Shown piece by piece: positions 46,762 to 57,075 of a stretch of DNA of 64,000 nucleotides. The position numbers and the translations under genes were made by a program. The DNA comes from Rhizobium sp. RU36D (GTDB taxonomy: Bacteria > Pseudomonadota > Alphaproteobacteria > Rhizobiales > Rhizobiaceae). The stretch spans positions 51,634-115,633 of the forward strand of contig NZ_FWXU01000018.1 in the NCBI RefSeq assembly GCF_900176345.1, written 5' to 3'. Position 1 is the first letter of the stretch. Every line of letters begins with the position of its first letter. The notes under the pieces were generated by a model. The model had not been told where the DNA came from. It searched no databases and worked only from the letters and a program-made list of their open reading frames with translations.

Positions 46762-48758
46762 CAGAGGGAACTCCCGAGCATCATCCAGGTAACAAGTGCG
46801 GCAATGCCGATCAGCATCGCGAAGGCATAGTGGTAGAGGTAGCCGGACTGCAGACGCACGGCCCGCTGGGTCACACCATTGACCGCCTCGGCAATGCCGT
46901 TGGGGCCATAGGTGTCGATGACGCCGATGTCACCCTTCTTCCAGAAGAACCGGCCGAGCGCTTTGGCGGAACGGACGAACAGCAGGTCGTAGAGCTCGTC
47001 GAAGTACCACTTGTTCAGCAGGAATTCGTAGAGAACCCGATGCTGCTGGGCGAGAACCCGCGGCGTGGACGGCGACTTGATATACATGAACCAGGCGGTC
47101 ACGAAGCCGATGACCATGGCGACGAAGGGGCTGAGCGCCACCCAGGCCGGCACATTGTGGAACTCGTGAACAAGATGGTTTTCCGCACCCGTGAACAAGG
47201 CGCCCTTCCAGAACACGTCATATTCGTGGCCGTAGAAGAATTCCTTGAAGACGACACCGGCAAACAGCGCGCCGATGGCGAGCACATAGAGCGGCACCAG
47301 CATGACCTGCGGGCTTTCATGCACATGATGCATGACATCGGCGGAGGCACGCGGCTTGCCGAAGAAGGTCAGGAAAATCAGGCGCCACGAATAGAAGCTG
47401 GTGAACATCGCGGCGATGACCAACAGCGTAAAGGCGAAACCGGCCACGGGCGAATGCGACGCGAAGGTCGACTCGATAATGATGTCCTTCGAGAAGAAGC
47501 CGGCAAAGCCGACCGGCGTGAAGGGGATGCCGACGCCGGTGATGGCGAGCGTACCCAGCAGCATCATCGCGAAGGTCACCTTGATGTGCGGACGCAGGCC
47601 ACCCATGTAGCGCATATCTTGCTCGCCATCGACGGCATGGATGACCGAGCCGGCGCATAGGAACAGGAGGGCCTTGAAGAAGGCGTGCGTGAACAGATGG
47701 AACACCGCCGCACCATAGGCGCCGACGCCGAGTGCCACGAACATGTAGCCGAGCTGCGAGCAGGTCGAGTAGGCGATGACGCGCTTGATGTCGTTCTGGA
47801 CGAGACCGACGGTTGCGGCAAAGAAGGCCGTGATGGCGCCGATGATGGTGACAAAGGTCAGCGCGTCAGGCGACAGTTCAAACAGCGGCGACATGCGCGC
47901 CACCAGGAAGACGCCCGCGGTGACCATGGTTGCGGCATGGATCAGCGCCGAGACGGGCGTCGGGCCTTCCATGGCATCCGGCAGCCAGGTGTGCAGCAGG
48001 AACTGCGCGGATTTACCCATGGCACCCATGAACAGCAGCAGGCAGACGCCGGTGATGGCGTGGCCACGGTCCAGCGCCATGCCGAAGAGGTTCAGCACGA
48101 CTTCCGGGTTCTGAGCGCCGTCCTGCGGCAGGTAGCCGCCGGCAGCCGCAAAGATCGTGTCGAAATCGATCGAGCCGAACAGCACGAAAACGCCGGAGAT
48201 GCCGAGAATGAAGCCGAAGTCACCGACACGGTTGACGATGAAGGCCTTCATGGCGGCGGCGCTGGCGGAGGGCTTCTTGAACCAGAAGCCGATCAGCAGG
48301 TAGGACGCGAGACCCACACCTTCCCAGCCGAAGAACATTTGAAGAAGGTTGTCCGATGTCACCAGCATAAGCATGGCGAAGGTGAACAGCGACAGATAGG
48401 CGAAGAAGCGCGGCCGATGCGGATCGTGATGCATGTAGCCGATCGAGTAGAGGTGAACCAGCGTCGACACCGTATTGACGACGACCAGCATCACAGCGGT
48501 CAGAGTATCGATGCGCAGGGACCAGGAGACATCGATGCCGCCGGACTGGATCCATTGCAGGACGACGACCTTGATCGTCTCGTGGTGTTCCGCATGCGAC
48601 ATCGCGACATTGAAGAACACGATCCAGGAGAGGATGGCGACCAGCACCATCAGGCCCGTCGTGATGTATTCGGAAGCCTTCGCGCCGATCTGCGAGCCGC
48701 CCAGGCCCGCGATCAAGGCGCCCAGCAAAGGAAGGAAGACAATAGCCTGGTAGATCAT
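46761..48758 (-). CDS. nuoL: NADH-quinone oxidoreductase subunit L
   Basis: The largest antiporter-like subunit, 665 residues, at the distal end of the membrane arm. It includes [57 protein letters not shown] and [22 protein letters not shown]. The long C-terminal amphipathic helix that braces NuoM and NuoN is covered by the last 100 residues. It is 7 bases after nuoK. Confidence 0.97.
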   Translation of the reverse strand: MIYQAIVFLPLLGALIAGLGGSQIGAKASEYITTGLMVLVAILSWIVFFNVAMSHAEHHETIKVVVLQWIQSGGIDVSWSLRIDTLTAVMLVVVNTVSTLVHLYSIGYMHHDPHRPRFFAYLSLFTFAMLMLVTSDNLLQMFFGWEGVGLASYLLIGFWFKKPSASAAAMKAFIVNRVGDFGFILGISGVFVLFGSIDFDTIFAAAGGYLPQDGAQNPEVVLNLFGMALDRGHAITGVCLLLFMGAMGKSAQFLLHTWLPDAMEGPTPVSALIHAATMVTAGVFLVARMSPLFELSPDALTFVTIIGAITAFFAATVGLVQNDIKRVIAYSTCSQLGYMFVALGVGAYGAAVFHLFTHAFFKALLFLCAGSVIHAVDGEQDMRYMGGLRPHIKVTFAMMLLGTLAITGVGIPFTPVGFAGFFSKDIIIESTFASHSPVAGFAFTLLVIAAMFTSFYSWRLIFLTFFGKPRASADVMHHVHESPQVMLVPLYVLAIGALFAGVVFKEFFYGHEYDVFWKGALFTGAENHLVHEFHNVPAWVALSPFVAMVIGFVTAWFMYIKSPSTPRVLAQQHRVLYEFLLNKWYFDELYDLLFVRSAKALGRFFWKKGDIGVIDTYGPNGIAEAVNGVTQRAVRLQSGYLYHYAFAMLIGIAALVTWMMLGSSL

Positions 48759-48765
48759 AGCCTTA

Positions 48766-49074
48766 TCAGCCCTTCATCATGTTGACGTCTTCCACGGCGA
48801 TGGAGCCGCGGTTGCGGTAGAAGACCACCAGAATGGCAAGACCGATCGCCGCTTCCGCCGCTGCCACCGTCAGGATGAACAGCGCGAACACCTGGCCTAC
48901 GATGTCATTCAGGAATGACGAGAAGGCCACCATGTTGACGTTGACCGCCAGCAGGATCAATTCGACGGACATCAGAATGACGATGATGTTCTTCCGGTTC
49001 AGGAAGATGCCGAACACGCCGAGGGTGAAGAGCATGGCGCTGACCGTCAGGTAGTGGGAAAGTCCTATTTCCAT
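48766..49074 (-). CDS. nuoK: NADH-quinone oxidoreductase subunit K
   Basis: A 102-residue, three-helix membrane subunit ([16 protein letters not shown] start). The conserved Glu residues for proton transfer lie in [17 protein letters not shown] and [12 protein letters not shown]. Confidence 0.97.
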   Translation of the reverse strand: MEIGLSHYLTVSAMLFTLGVFGIFLNRKNIIVILMSVELILLAVNVNMVAFSSFLNDIVGQVFALFILTVAAAEAAIGLAILVVFYRNRGSIAVEDVNMMKG

Positions 49075-49104
49075 AATTTTCGTTCCTTGACCTTGCTCTT
49101 CCCG

Positions 49105-49719
49105 TCAGATGCCCTGGCCCGGCTTGACCTTGACCACCTTCACGGCGGTTGCGGGCGTGCGGGCGACCTGCTGCGAAATATCCTGCCGCTTGATGTTCTC
49201 GCGGTGACGCAGCGTCAGCACGATCGCGCCGATCATCGCCACCAGCAGCACCAGGCCGGCGATCTGGAAGAAATAGACGTAGTTTGTGTAGAGAACGTCG
49301 CCCAATGCAGCGGTGTTCTGGCGCTCGGTGAGAGCCGGGATCGGCATCGTGATGGCCGATTTAGCCGCCGGCGACAGCGTGCTGCCGCCGATCACGACGA
49401 TCAGTTCAACCGCAAGTATGAGCCCGATCAGGGCGCCGATCGGCGCATATTTCAGCGCACCGGAGCGCAGTTCGGCGAAATCGATGTCCAGCATCATCAC
49501 CACGAAGAGGAAGAGAACCGCGACGGCGCCGACATAGACCACCAGCAGGATCATCGCCAGGAACTCTGCGCCCGTCAGAAGGAACAGACCCGCCGCGTTG
49601 AAGAAGGTCAGGATCAGGAACAGGACCGAGTGAACCGGGTTCCGCGCGGAAATGACCATGAAGGCCGAAGCCACCGCCACAAAGGCGAAGAGATAGAAAA
49701 AAAGAGCCTGCAGACCCAT
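49105..49719 (-). CDS. nuoJ: NADH-quinone oxidoreductase subunit J
   Basis: A 204-residue, five-helix membrane subunit. It starts at the ATG at 49719 (MGLQALFFYLFAFVAVASA) and has the family segments ARNPVHSVLFLILTFFNAAGLF and AMILLVVYVGAVAVLFLFVVMMLD. The open frame upstream is not homologous. Ends VKPGQGI. Confidence 0.96.
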   Translation of the reverse strand: MGLQALFFYLFAFVAVASAFMVISARNPVHSVLFLILTFFNAAGLFLLTGAEFLAMILLVVYVGAVAVLFLFVVMMLDIDFAELRSGALKYAPIGALIGLILAVELIVVIGGSTLSPAAKSAITMPIPALTERQNTAALGDVLYTNYVYFFQIAGLVLLVAMIGAIVLTLRHRENIKRQDISQQVARTPATAVKVVKVKPGQGI

Positions 49720-49815
49720 CGTGGTGCCTTTTCGTCTTCCCCGGGGGCGCAAGAACAGCGCCGCCATTCGATCAGGCGCGCCGGGTATCCCCTACCCTGT
49801 CGCCTGTGTCCAATC

Positions 49816-49852
49816 ATGCTGCCCGGCGGCGCTGAGATTGCCGCCCGGGCAT
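49816..49852. repeat. Strong hairpin between nuoI and nuoJ
   Basis: Arms ATGCTGCCCGGCGGC (49816-49830) and GCCGCCCGGGCAT (about 49840-49852) form a roughly 12-14-bp GC-rich stem inside the 143-base nuoI-nuoJ spacer. No T run follows, so it looks like an RNA-stability or differential-expression element rather than a terminator. The spacer has no gene. Confidence 0.45.
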
Positions 49853-49862
49853 TTATCCGACA

Positions 49863-50354
49863 TCACCGATACGGTGCGTCCTGCGCGAGATTGCGCGCGA
49901 TTTCGCGCTCCCACCGATCGCCGTTTTCCAGGAGGCGCGCCTTGTCGAAATACAATTCTTCGCGCGTTTCAGTGGCGAATTCGAAGTTCGGCCCTTCAAC
50001 GATGGCGTCGACCGGGCAGGCCTCCTGGCAGAAGCCGCAATAGATGCACTTCACCATATCGATATCGTAACGCACCGTGCGCCGGGTGCCATCGTTGCGG
50101 CGCGGGCCGGCTTCGATGGTGATGGCCTGCGCAGGACAGATCGCCTCGCACAGCTTGCAGGCGATGCAGCGCTCTTCGCCATTGGGGTAACGACGCAAAG
50201 CGTGCTCCCCACGGAAGCGCGGCGATACCGGTCCCTTTTCGAAGGGATAGTTGATCGTGGCCTTCTGGCGGAAGAAATAGCGCATCGACAGGAAGAAGGC
50301 GCCGATGAATTCTTTGAGGAACAGGGAATTGATAGCCTGAGCAACGCCAGCCAT
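49863..50354 (-). CDS. nuoI: NADH-quinone oxidoreductase subunit I
   Basis: A 163-residue peripheral subunit with two [4Fe-4S] clusters (N6a and N6b): [14 protein letters not shown] (about residues 63-76) and [16 protein letters not shown] (about 102-117). The ATG at 50354 has GGAGG at good spacing. The 40-base gap to nuoH is normal. Confidence 0.97.
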   Translation of the reverse strand: MAGVAQAINSLFLKEFIGAFFLSMRYFFRQKATINYPFEKGPVSPRFRGEHALRRYPNGEERCIACKLCEAICPAQAITIEAGPRRNDGTRRTVRYDIDMVKCIYCGFCQEACPVDAIVEGPNFEFATETREELYFDKARLLENGDRWEREIARNLAQDAPYR

Positions 50355-50394
50355 CGTCAACCTCCAATTCTGCAGGATGGAACCGGGATCATGA

Positions 50395-51438
50395 TCACGC
50401 CCATCCCATCAGCTTCAGTACGAATGCGGTGATGACCACCATGGCGAGCGAGATCGGAAGGAAGACCTTCCAGCCCAGACGCATCAGCTGGTCGTAGCGA
50501 TAGCGAGGCACAAAAGCCTTCACCATCGCGAACATGAAGAAGACGAACGAGCCCTTTAGAATGAACCAGATGATGCCCGGAACCCAGTTCAGGATCGCGA
50601 TATCGACTGGCGGCAGCCAACCTCCGAGGAACAGGATGGTCGTGAGCGAGCACATCAGCACGATCGCGGCATATTCGCCCAGCATGAACATCATGTAGGG
50701 GGTTGAGCCGTACTCGACCATGAAGCCGGCAACCAGTTCCGATTCCGCTTCCGGAAGGTCGAAGGGCGGACGGTTTGTTTCTGCCAATGCCGAGATAAAG
50801 AAGATCACAAACATCGGGAACAGCGCCAGCCAGTGCCAGTCGAGGAACGATGCCGGCAGGCCCATCATGGTGCCGAGACCGTTGCTCTGTGCCATGACGA
50901 TGTCGGTCAGGTTCAGCGAGCCGACGCACAGGAGAACAGTGACGATGACGAAACCGATCGAGACTTCGTAGGAAACCATCTGCGCTGCAGAACGCAGGGC
51001 GCCGAGGAAAGGATACTTGGAGTTTGACGCCCAGCCACCCATGATGATGCCATAGACCTCAAGCGAGGAGATGGCGAAAACATAGAGAATGCCGACATTG
51101 ATATTGGCGATAACCCAGCCGTCTGCCAGCGGAATGACGGCCCATGTGGCAAGCGCCAGCGTCACCGCCACCAGCGGGGCAAGAAGGAAGACGCCCTTGT
51201 TGGCACCTGCCGGGATAACCGGCTCCTTGAAGACAAACTTCAGCAAGTCCGCGAACGACTGGAACAGACCCCAGGGGCCAACGACATTCGGTCCGCGGCG
51301 CAGCTGGACAGCTGCCCAGATCTTGCGGTCGGCCAGCAGGATATAGGCGATGAACACCAGAAGGCAGACCAGCAACAGCAGGGTCTGGCCGACCATGATC
51401 GCAGCAGGCCAGACATAGGTAGAAACGAATTGATCCAT
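50395..51438 (-). CDS. nuoH: NADH-quinone oxidoreductase subunit H
   Basis: A 347-residue, eight-helix subunit that forms the quinone chamber. It contains [54 protein letters not shown] and [25 protein letters not shown], all classical loops. It lies 12 bases after nuoG. Confidence 0.97.
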   Translation of the reverse strand: MDQFVSTYVWPAAIMVGQTLLLLVCLLVFIAYILLADRKIWAAVQLRRGPNVVGPWGLFQSFADLLKFVFKEPVIPAGANKGVFLLAPLVAVTLALATWAVIPLADGWVIANINVGILYVFAISSLEVYGIIMGGWASNSKYPFLGALRSAAQMVSYEVSIGFVIVTVLLCVGSLNLTDIVMAQSNGLGTMMGLPASFLDWHWLALFPMFVIFFISALAETNRPPFDLPEAESELVAGFMVEYGSTPYMMFMLGEYAAIVLMCSLTTILFLGGWLPPVDIAILNWVPGIIWFILKGSFVFFMFAMVKAFVPRYRYDQLMRLGWKVFLPISLAMVVITAFVLKLMGWA

Positions 51439-51450
51439 GGTCCCCTGTCC

Positions 51451-53532
51451 TTACTCTGCTGCGGCCTTGAAGTTGTTGCGGGCCAAAGCCGAGCACTCGG
51501 CCATGACGGCCGAAGCGCGCGCTATCGGGTTCGTCAAATAGAAGTCTTTCACAGGCGACGCAAACCCCGACTTGGTCATGTCACCGGCTTTTTTCGCCAG
51601 TGCATCAATTTCGCCATCGGCACTGCGGGCAATGGCGTCGAGATCGGCAAAATGCGGCTGCGATGCATAGAGTTGCGCCCGCAGCGCACCCAGCGAATCA
51701 AAGGGCAGCTTCTTGCCCAGCACGTCGGAGAGGGCGCGGATGATCGCCCAGTCTTCGCGTGCTTCGCCCGGCGCAAAGCCCGCACGATTTCCCATCTGGA
51801 CGCGGCCTTCGGTGTTGACCCAGGTGCCCGACTTTTCTGTGTAAGTCGCGGCCGGCAGGATGACATCCGCCGTATGCGCGCCGTTGTCGCCATGGGAGCC
51901 GATATAGACGGTGAACTTTGCCGTCTTGGCCGAGAAATCCATCTCGTCGGCGCCGAGCAGGAAGAGCACGTCCATCTTCGACAGCATGTCCGCTGCCGCG
52001 ACGCCACCCTTGCCCGGAACGAAGCCGAGATCGAGGCCACCGACGCGGGACGCTGCGGTGTGGAGAACGGCAAAGCCATTCCAATCCTCGGTCACGGCAC
52101 CAACGGCCATGGCGAGCTTGGCGACGTTCGCCAGAACATTGGCACCATCCGCACCGGTCAGAGCCCCCTGCCCGACGATGATCATCGGCTTCTTGGCGGC
52201 ATTCAGCTTTTCGATGAACGAAGCGGATCCGGACACAGCCTGACCCAGGGTGTCGGTGCCGGCACCGAGATATTCGTATTCGTAGCGCAATTCGCCAGCC
52301 TCGCCGATCACGGCGATCGGGAAGCCGCCACGGCGCCAACGCTTGCGGATGCGGGCGTTCAGAACAGAGGCTTCGAAACGTGGATTGGCGCCGATGATCA
52401 GCAGCGCGTCCGCCTGTTCGATGCCTTCGATGGTGGGGTTGAAGATGTAGCTGGAACGGCCGAGGCTCGGATCAAGCGCTGCGCCATCCTGGCGACAGTC
52501 GGTATTGGCCGAACCCAAAGCCGTCATCAGCGACTTCAGCGCATACATCTCTTCGACCGAAGCGAGGTCGCCGGCGATGGCGCCGATCTTGTCGCCCGAG
52601 GTTGCTGCTACGGCAGACTTGATCGCCGCGAAGGCCTCGCCCCAGGTGGCGGGCGTCAGGCGTCCGTCACGACGAACGTAGGGGCGGTCGAGGCGCTGGG
52701 TCTTGAGACCGTCCCAGACAAAGCGGCTCTTGTCGGAGATCCACTCTTCGTTGATCTCCTCGTTGACGCGCGGCATGATGCGCATCACTTCTCGGCCGCG
52801 GGTATCGACACGGATCGCCGAGCCGAGCGCGTCCATGACGTCGATCGATTCGGTCTTGCCGAGTTCCCACGGACGGGCGGTAAAGGCAAAGGGCTTGGAG
52901 GTCAGAGCGCCGACCGGGCAGAGGTCAACCACGTTGCCCTGCAGTTCCGAGGTCATCGCCTGCTCGAGATAGGTCGTAATCTCGGCATCCTCACCACGAC
53001 CGATCAGGCCGAGTTCCGCGATGCCGGCGACTTCGGTGGTGAAGCGGACGCAACGCGTGCAGTGGATGCAGCGGTTCATGACCGTCTTGACCAGCGGTCC
53101 GATATACTTGTCCTCGACGGCGCGCTTGTTCTCGCGATAGCGCGAGCTGTCGATGCCGAAGGCCATGGCCTGGTCCTGCAGGTCGCATTCGCCACCCTGG
53201 TCGCAGATCGGGCAATCCAGCGGATGGTTGATGAGCAGGAACTCCATCACGCCTTCGCGGGCCTTCTTGACCATCGGCGTGTTGGTGAAGACCTCAGGCA
53301 ATTCGCCATTCGGGCCGCCGCGGATATCGCGCACGCCCATGGCGCAGGAAGCCGCCGGCTTCGGCGGGCCGCCCTTGACCTCGATCAGGCACATGCGGCA
53401 GTTGCCGGCAACCGACAACCGCTCGTGGAAACAAAAGCGCGGCACCTCGGCGCCGGCTTCCTCGCATGCCTGAAGCAGCGTGAAGTGATCCGGGACCTCG
53501 ATTTCCTTACCGTCGACTTTCAGCTTTGCCAT
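51451..53532 (-). CDS. nuoG: NADH-quinone oxidoreductase subunit G
   Basis: The 693-residue iron-sulphur subunit. It shows a [2Fe-2S] ferredoxin domain ([16 protein letters not shown]), the His/Cys-ligated N5 region ([15 protein letters not shown]), a pair of [4Fe-4S] motifs ([11 protein letters not shown] and the later [13 protein letters not shown]) and a molybdopterin-oxidoreductase-like C-terminal domain without cofactor function. The N7 Cys set of E. coli is not obvious. Confidence 0.96.
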   Translation of the reverse strand: MAKLKVDGKEIEVPDHFTLLQACEEAGAEVPRFCFHERLSVAGNCRMCLIEVKGGPPKPAASCAMGVRDIRGGPNGELPEVFTNTPMVKKAREGVMEFLLINHPLDCPICDQGGECDLQDQAMAFGIDSSRYRENKRAVEDKYIGPLVKTVMNRCIHCTRCVRFTTEVAGIAELGLIGRGEDAEITTYLEQAMTSELQGNVVDLCPVGALTSKPFAFTARPWELGKTESIDVMDALGSAIRVDTRGREVMRIMPRVNEEINEEWISDKSRFVWDGLKTQRLDRPYVRRDGRLTPATWGEAFAAIKSAVAATSGDKIGAIAGDLASVEEMYALKSLMTALGSANTDCRQDGAALDPSLGRSSYIFNPTIEGIEQADALLIIGANPRFEASVLNARIRKRWRRGGFPIAVIGEAGELRYEYEYLGAGTDTLGQAVSGSASFIEKLNAAKKPMIIVGQGALTGADGANVLANVAKLAMAVGAVTEDWNGFAVLHTAASRVGGLDLGFVPGKGGVAAADMLSKMDVLFLLGADEMDFSAKTAKFTVYIGSHGDNGAHTADVILPAATYTEKSGTWVNTEGRVQMGNRAGFAPGEAREDWAIIRALSDVLGKKLPFDSLGALRAQLYASQPHFADLDAIARSADGEIDALAKKAGDMTKSGFASPVKDFYLTNPIARASAVMAECSALARNNFKAAAE

Positions 53533-53547
53533 ATTCGCCTTCCTGTC

Positions 53548-53694
53548 TCACGCACACTGCGCGTGCTGGCACAGCGTCACGCCCGCCAGCTGCGACCAGC
53601 CGATGGCTTGGTCGGTATTGCCGTAATATTTCTGTCCTTCAGCCCCCAGCAGGGACCGACGTTTCATGCCTATGTGCGGGGTTGTAAGCGCCAT
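53548..53694 (-). CDS. 48-residue conserved hypothetical in the nuo operon
   Basis: ATG at 53694 gives MALTTPHIGMKRRSLLGAEG and continues KYYGNTDQAIGWSQLAGVTL, ending CQHAQCA. The start overlaps the stop of the HhH gene upstream as TGATG, a clear sign of coupled translation. nuoG begins 15 bases after its stop. It has no signal peptide or membrane helix. I believe similar short frames occur in the same place in other rhizobia, but did not check. Confidence 0.6.
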   Translation of the reverse strand: MALTTPHIGMKRRSLLGAEGQKYYGNTDQAIGWSQLAGVTLCQHAQCA

Positions 53695-54389
53695 CAGGCC
53701 TTCCCCCCTACCAGCGCCTTTGCCTGCCCGACCCAATCATCCCGCTCGATCCGGCCGGAAAATCCCAGTTCCGTATCGAACTTGGCGATGTCGTCGACAG
53801 TCCAGGCGGCGATGTCGGCGAAGCGCGTCACGCCCATGCCATTCAGTACCTGCTCGACCTTCGGGCCGATGCCGGAAATGCGCTTCAGGTCGTCGGCCTT
53901 GCCAGCCTTCTTTCGCGTCGTCGCCTTGGCAGGCTTCGGATCGACTGCCGCCGACACTTCGGTGCTGGCTGCCTTTTCGTTCTTGGCCTTGGCCTTGGGT
54001 GTAGCGGCGGCCTTTGCCACCGTCTTTTCCCACTTTGGCGCGTCTGCAACCACTGGCTTTGCGGCAGCCGGCATGACCGGAGCGGCAGTTGGCCCACTTG
54101 CCTGGGGAGCACCTTCGTCAGCAGGCTCTGGCGCCTTTGATGCGGATGCCTTGCGCTCTTCCTCCAGCGTGCGGGCTAGCTTCGTCGTGGCTTCCAGCGC
54201 GCCCTGGAAGGAACCGAGCATGGCCCCCGCCATCTGCGAGGCGAAGTGGAAGCCGATTGCCGAGGCCGCCGCAAAGCTCGACATCAGCGGATTTGCGTCA
54301 GCGGGCCCTGTATTGGCCGCGGCCTCGTCAACGCGGCCGAGATCGGCCGCTGCCGTCTTCTCTTCCGAATTGTCGTTTGCCTTGGCCAT
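53694..54389 (-). CDS. Helix-hairpin-helix protein encoded between nuoF and nuoG
   Basis: A 231-residue protein not found in the standard complex I set. Residues about 35-75 (LMSSFAAASAIGFHFASQMAGAMLGSFQ) are a phasin-like hydrophobic helix, followed by an Ala/Pro/Lys-rich linker (80-160). Residues about 165-228 form an HhH module: DDLKRISGIGPKVEQVLNGMGV, FADIAAWT, FSGRIERDDWVGQAKAL. The same module ends NuoE two genes upstream. It lies 9 bases after nuoF. Probably a complex I-associated or membrane-linked factor; its job is unknown. Confidence 0.8.
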   Translation of the reverse strand: MAKANDNSEEKTAAADLGRVDEAAANTGPADANPLMSSFAAASAIGFHFASQMAGAMLGSFQGALEATTKLARTLEEERKASASKAPEPADEGAPQASGPTAAPVMPAAAKPVVADAPKWEKTVAKAAATPKAKAKNEKAASTEVSAAVDPKPAKATTRKKAGKADDLKRISGIGPKVEQVLNGMGVTRFADIAAWTVDDIAKFDTELGFSGRIERDDWVGQAKALVGGKA

Positions 54390-54398
54390 GACGGTTCC

Positions 54399-55703
54399 TT
54401 ATTCCGCAGCTTCCATGACAACGCCATGAGCCATGGCGTTGCGGGTGTACTGGTCGATACGGGCTTCGATTTCCGGACGGAAATTGCGGATCAGGCCCTG
54501 GATCGGCCAGGCCGCCGCATCGCCGAGCGCACAGATGGTGTGACCTTCGACCTGCTTGGTGACTTCAAACAGCATATCGATTTCGCGCTTCTGCGCATTG
54601 CCGCGCACCATGCGTTCCATGACGCGCATCATCCAGCCGGTGCCTTCGCGGCAGGGCGTGCACTGGCCACAGCTCTCGTGCTTGAAGAAGGCAGCGATGC
54701 GCCAGATGGCCTTGATGATATCGGTGGACTTGTCCATGACGATCATGCCGCCGGTGCCGAAGGAGGACTTCACCTCGCGCAGGCCATCGAAGTCGAGCGT
54801 GACATTCATCATGTCCTCCGCCTTCACGACCGGGCAGGATGCGCCGCCGGGGATGACCGCCAGCAGGTTGTCCCAGCCGCCGCGGATGCCCCCGGCATGC
54901 TTTTCGATCATCTCGCGAAAGCTGATGCCCATGGCCTCTTCCACCGTGCAGGGACGGTTGACGTGGCCCGAGATCATGAACAGCTTGGTGCCGACATTGT
55001 TCGGACGGCCGAAGGACGAGAACCAGCCGGCACCACGACGGATGATCGTCGGCGTCACGGCGATGGATTCGACGTTGTTGACTGTGGTTGGGCAGCCATA
55101 GAGACCCATATTCGCCGGGAATGGCGGCTTCAGGCGCGGCTGACCCTTCTTGCCCTCAAGGCTTTCGAGCAATGCCGTCTCTTCGCCGCAGATATAAGCG
55201 CCGGCGCCGTGATGCACGATGATATCGATGTCGTAGCCGAGCTTGTTGTTCTTACCCAGCAGCCCGGCGTCATAACATTCGTCGATCGCCGCCTGCAGCG
55301 CTTCACGCTCGCGCATGAACTCGCCGCGCACATAGATATAGGCGTGATTGGCACCCATGGCGAAGGAGGCAATGACGCAGCCTTCGATCAGCGTATGCGG
55401 ATCATGGCGCAGAATGTCACGGTCCTTGCAGGTGCCCGGTTCCGATTCGTCGGCATTGACGACGAGATAGTGCGGGCGGCCGTCGGACTCCTTCGGCATG
55501 AAGGACCATTTCAGGCCGGTCGGGAAGCCAGCGCCACCGCGGCCGCGCAAGCCTGAGGTCTTGACCTCGTTGATGATCCAATCCCGGCCTTTTTCAAGGA
55601 TCTGCTTCGTGCCGTCCCAGTGTCCGCGCGCCATCGCGCCTTTCAGGGACTTGTCCTTGATGCCGTAGATATTGGTAAAGATGCGATCCTGATCTGCAAG
55701 CAT
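54399..55703 (-). CDS. nuoF: NADH-quinone oxidoreductase subunit F
   Basis: The 434-residue NADH- and FMN-binding subunit. It has the nucleotide-binding [20 protein letters not shown] (about residues 61-80), FMN contacts around [15 protein letters not shown] and AYIYVRGEF, and the N3 [4Fe-4S] motif [12 protein letters not shown] near residue 350. It follows nuoE by 10 bases. Confidence 0.97.
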   Translation of the reverse strand: MLADQDRIFTNIYGIKDKSLKGAMARGHWDGTKQILEKGRDWIINEVKTSGLRGRGGAGFPTGLKWSFMPKESDGRPHYLVVNADESEPGTCKDRDILRHDPHTLIEGCVIASFAMGANHAYIYVRGEFMREREALQAAIDECYDAGLLGKNNKLGYDIDIIVHHGAGAYICGEETALLESLEGKKGQPRLKPPFPANMGLYGCPTTVNNVESIAVTPTIIRRGAGWFSSFGRPNNVGTKLFMISGHVNRPCTVEEAMGISFREMIEKHAGGIRGGWDNLLAVIPGGASCPVVKAEDMMNVTLDFDGLREVKSSFGTGGMIVMDKSTDIIKAIWRIAAFFKHESCGQCTPCREGTGWMMRVMERMVRGNAQKREIDMLFEVTKQVEGHTICALGDAAAWPIQGLIRNFRPEIEARIDQYTRNAMAHGVVMEAAE

Positions 55704-55713
55704 GTCTCAATCC

Positions 55714-56817
55714 TTACCGCGGCTTCTTGCCGAAGACCTTGATGTATTCCGCCTCGCCGCCACGGGCGAGAACCTCGGCCTGCTTCACCCAGTCGTCCCG
55801 GTCGATGCGTCCCTTGAACTTCAAGTAGCTGTCGACCCAGTCGCGTTCGTTCTTCTTCCACGATGCCACTTGCGCGAAGGTGTAGATACCGAGCTCGTGC
55901 AGCGTGCCTTCAATCTTGGGGCCAACGCCAGAGATCATCTTGAGGTCGTCGGGCGTCGCGGGGCGGTCGATGCCAGCAGGACGATCGGGAGAATCCAGAG
56001 TCGCTGCCACAGGCGCGCCGGCCTTGTCCGCATTCTCGCCCGAGACTTCGACGTTTTCGGCGGCAGCCTTCTTGTCGGTCGCAGGCGTCTTAAGCGCCGG
56101 GTTGGTTTCCTCGGCAGCCGTCACCGGCTTTGCGGCATTGGCCGGAGGCACATCAACTGCCGGCTCGGCAGCGGCCGGAGGATTGGCCACGAAGCGAACA
56201 GGCTTGATCTCGCTCGTCAGAGCCACGGGGCCCCCAACCGGGGCCGAATAGATGCGGTCGATCTGCGGGCCGGGCGTCACGTCGCGTCCCTTGCCTGCGT
56301 CGAAGCGATCGATGATGTGCTCCAGGTGGATCGGTGTCAGATCCTCATAGCTGTCCTTGAAGATCATCACCATCGGCGCGTTCACACAGGCGCCCTGACA
56401 CTCCACCTCTTCCCAGGACAGTGTGCCCTCGGCATTCAGGGTAAAGGGCTCGGGAGCGATCTTCTTCTTGCAGACGGCAATCAGGTCCTCCGCGCCACGC
56501 AGCATGCAGGGCGTGGTGCCACAGACCTGCACATGGGCGCGCGTGCCCACGGGCTTCAGCTGGAACTGGGTGTAGAACGTCGCCACTTCCAGAACGCGGA
56601 TATAGGGCATGGCGAGCTTTTCGGCGACGAATTCGATCGCCGCGCGCGTTACCCAGCCGTCCTGTTCCTGTGCGCGCATCAACAGCGGTATGACCGCGGA
56701 TTGTTGTCGGCCTTCTGGATACTTCCGGATGGTTGCCTCGGCCCAGGCCGCATTTTCCTCGTTGAAGGCAAATGCTGCTGGCTGGACGTTATCTTCGGCT
56801 AGTCGACGAACGGACAT
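55714..56817 (-). CDS. nuoE: NADH-quinone oxidoreductase subunit E with C-terminal HhH extension
   Basis: The N-terminal 215 or so residues are a normal NuoE: a thioredoxin-like domain with the N1a [2Fe-2S] ligands CGTTPC and CQGAC (about residues 98-150). The protein has 367 residues instead of about 170-220: after an Ala/Pro/Lys-rich linker, residues about 295-365 carry an HhH module ([39 protein letters not shown]) ending FGKKPR. This extension is shared with the gene at 53694. Similar extended NuoE proteins exist in Rhizobiales. Confidence 0.95.
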   Translation of the reverse strand: MSVRRLAEDNVQPAAFAFNEENAAWAEATIRKYPEGRQQSAVIPLLMRAQEQDGWVTRAAIEFVAEKLAMPYIRVLEVATFYTQFQLKPVGTRAHVQVCGTTPCMLRGAEDLIAVCKKKIAPEPFTLNAEGTLSWEEVECQGACVNAPMVMIFKDSYEDLTPIHLEHIIDRFDAGKGRDVTPGPQIDRIYSAPVGGPVALTSEIKPVRFVANPPAAAEPAVDVPPANAAKPVTAAEETNPALKTPATDKKAAAENVEVSGENADKAGAPVAATLDSPDRPAGIDRPATPDDLKMISGVGPKIEGTLHELGIYTFAQVASWKKNERDWVDSYLKFKGRIDRDDWVKQAEVLARGGEAEYIKVFGKKPR

Positions 56818-56835
56818 TCTTCCTCACGCCTTATC

Positions 56836-57075
56836 TCAATTTATGGATCCACACCGCGAACTCGCCAGGTTGGCGAATTCGCAGGCATAGGCCGACTTGT
56901 CTTTCTGCAAGAACACGATGAACTTTGGGCCGTTGGGAACGGCTGCCTTGATCTCATAGCCCTGCCTGATCAGCTCTGCCATGGTCGCCGACGAGCCCGA
57001 CACCGCAACGCCGTCCTGCGCCATGGCGCCGGATGCGAGCAGCACAAGGATCGTAGCAAGCCATGCTCGGCGCAT
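56836..57075 (-). CDS. Small secreted protein between nuoD and nuoE
   Basis: A 79-residue protein with a signal peptide ([20 protein letters not shown], cleavage after AMA). The mature part has SATMAELIRQGYEIKAAVP, KFIVFLQKDKSAYACEF and a second Cys near the end (SRCGSIN), so one disulphide is possible. The ATG shares bases with the nuoD stop (TGATG), which shows translational coupling. It is a periplasmic protein encoded inside a complex I operon; function unknown. Confidence 0.8.
   Translation of the reverse strand: MRRAWLATILVLLASGAMAQDGVAVSGSSATMAELIRQGYEIKAAVPNGPKFIVFLQKDKSAYACEFANLASSRCGSIN

Noticed and set aside
51430..54429. A 999-codon frame antisense to nuoG and the HhH gene
   Set aside because: The minus-strand genes carry complete iron-sulphur and HhH motifs; the plus-strand frame is only a reflection of codon bias.
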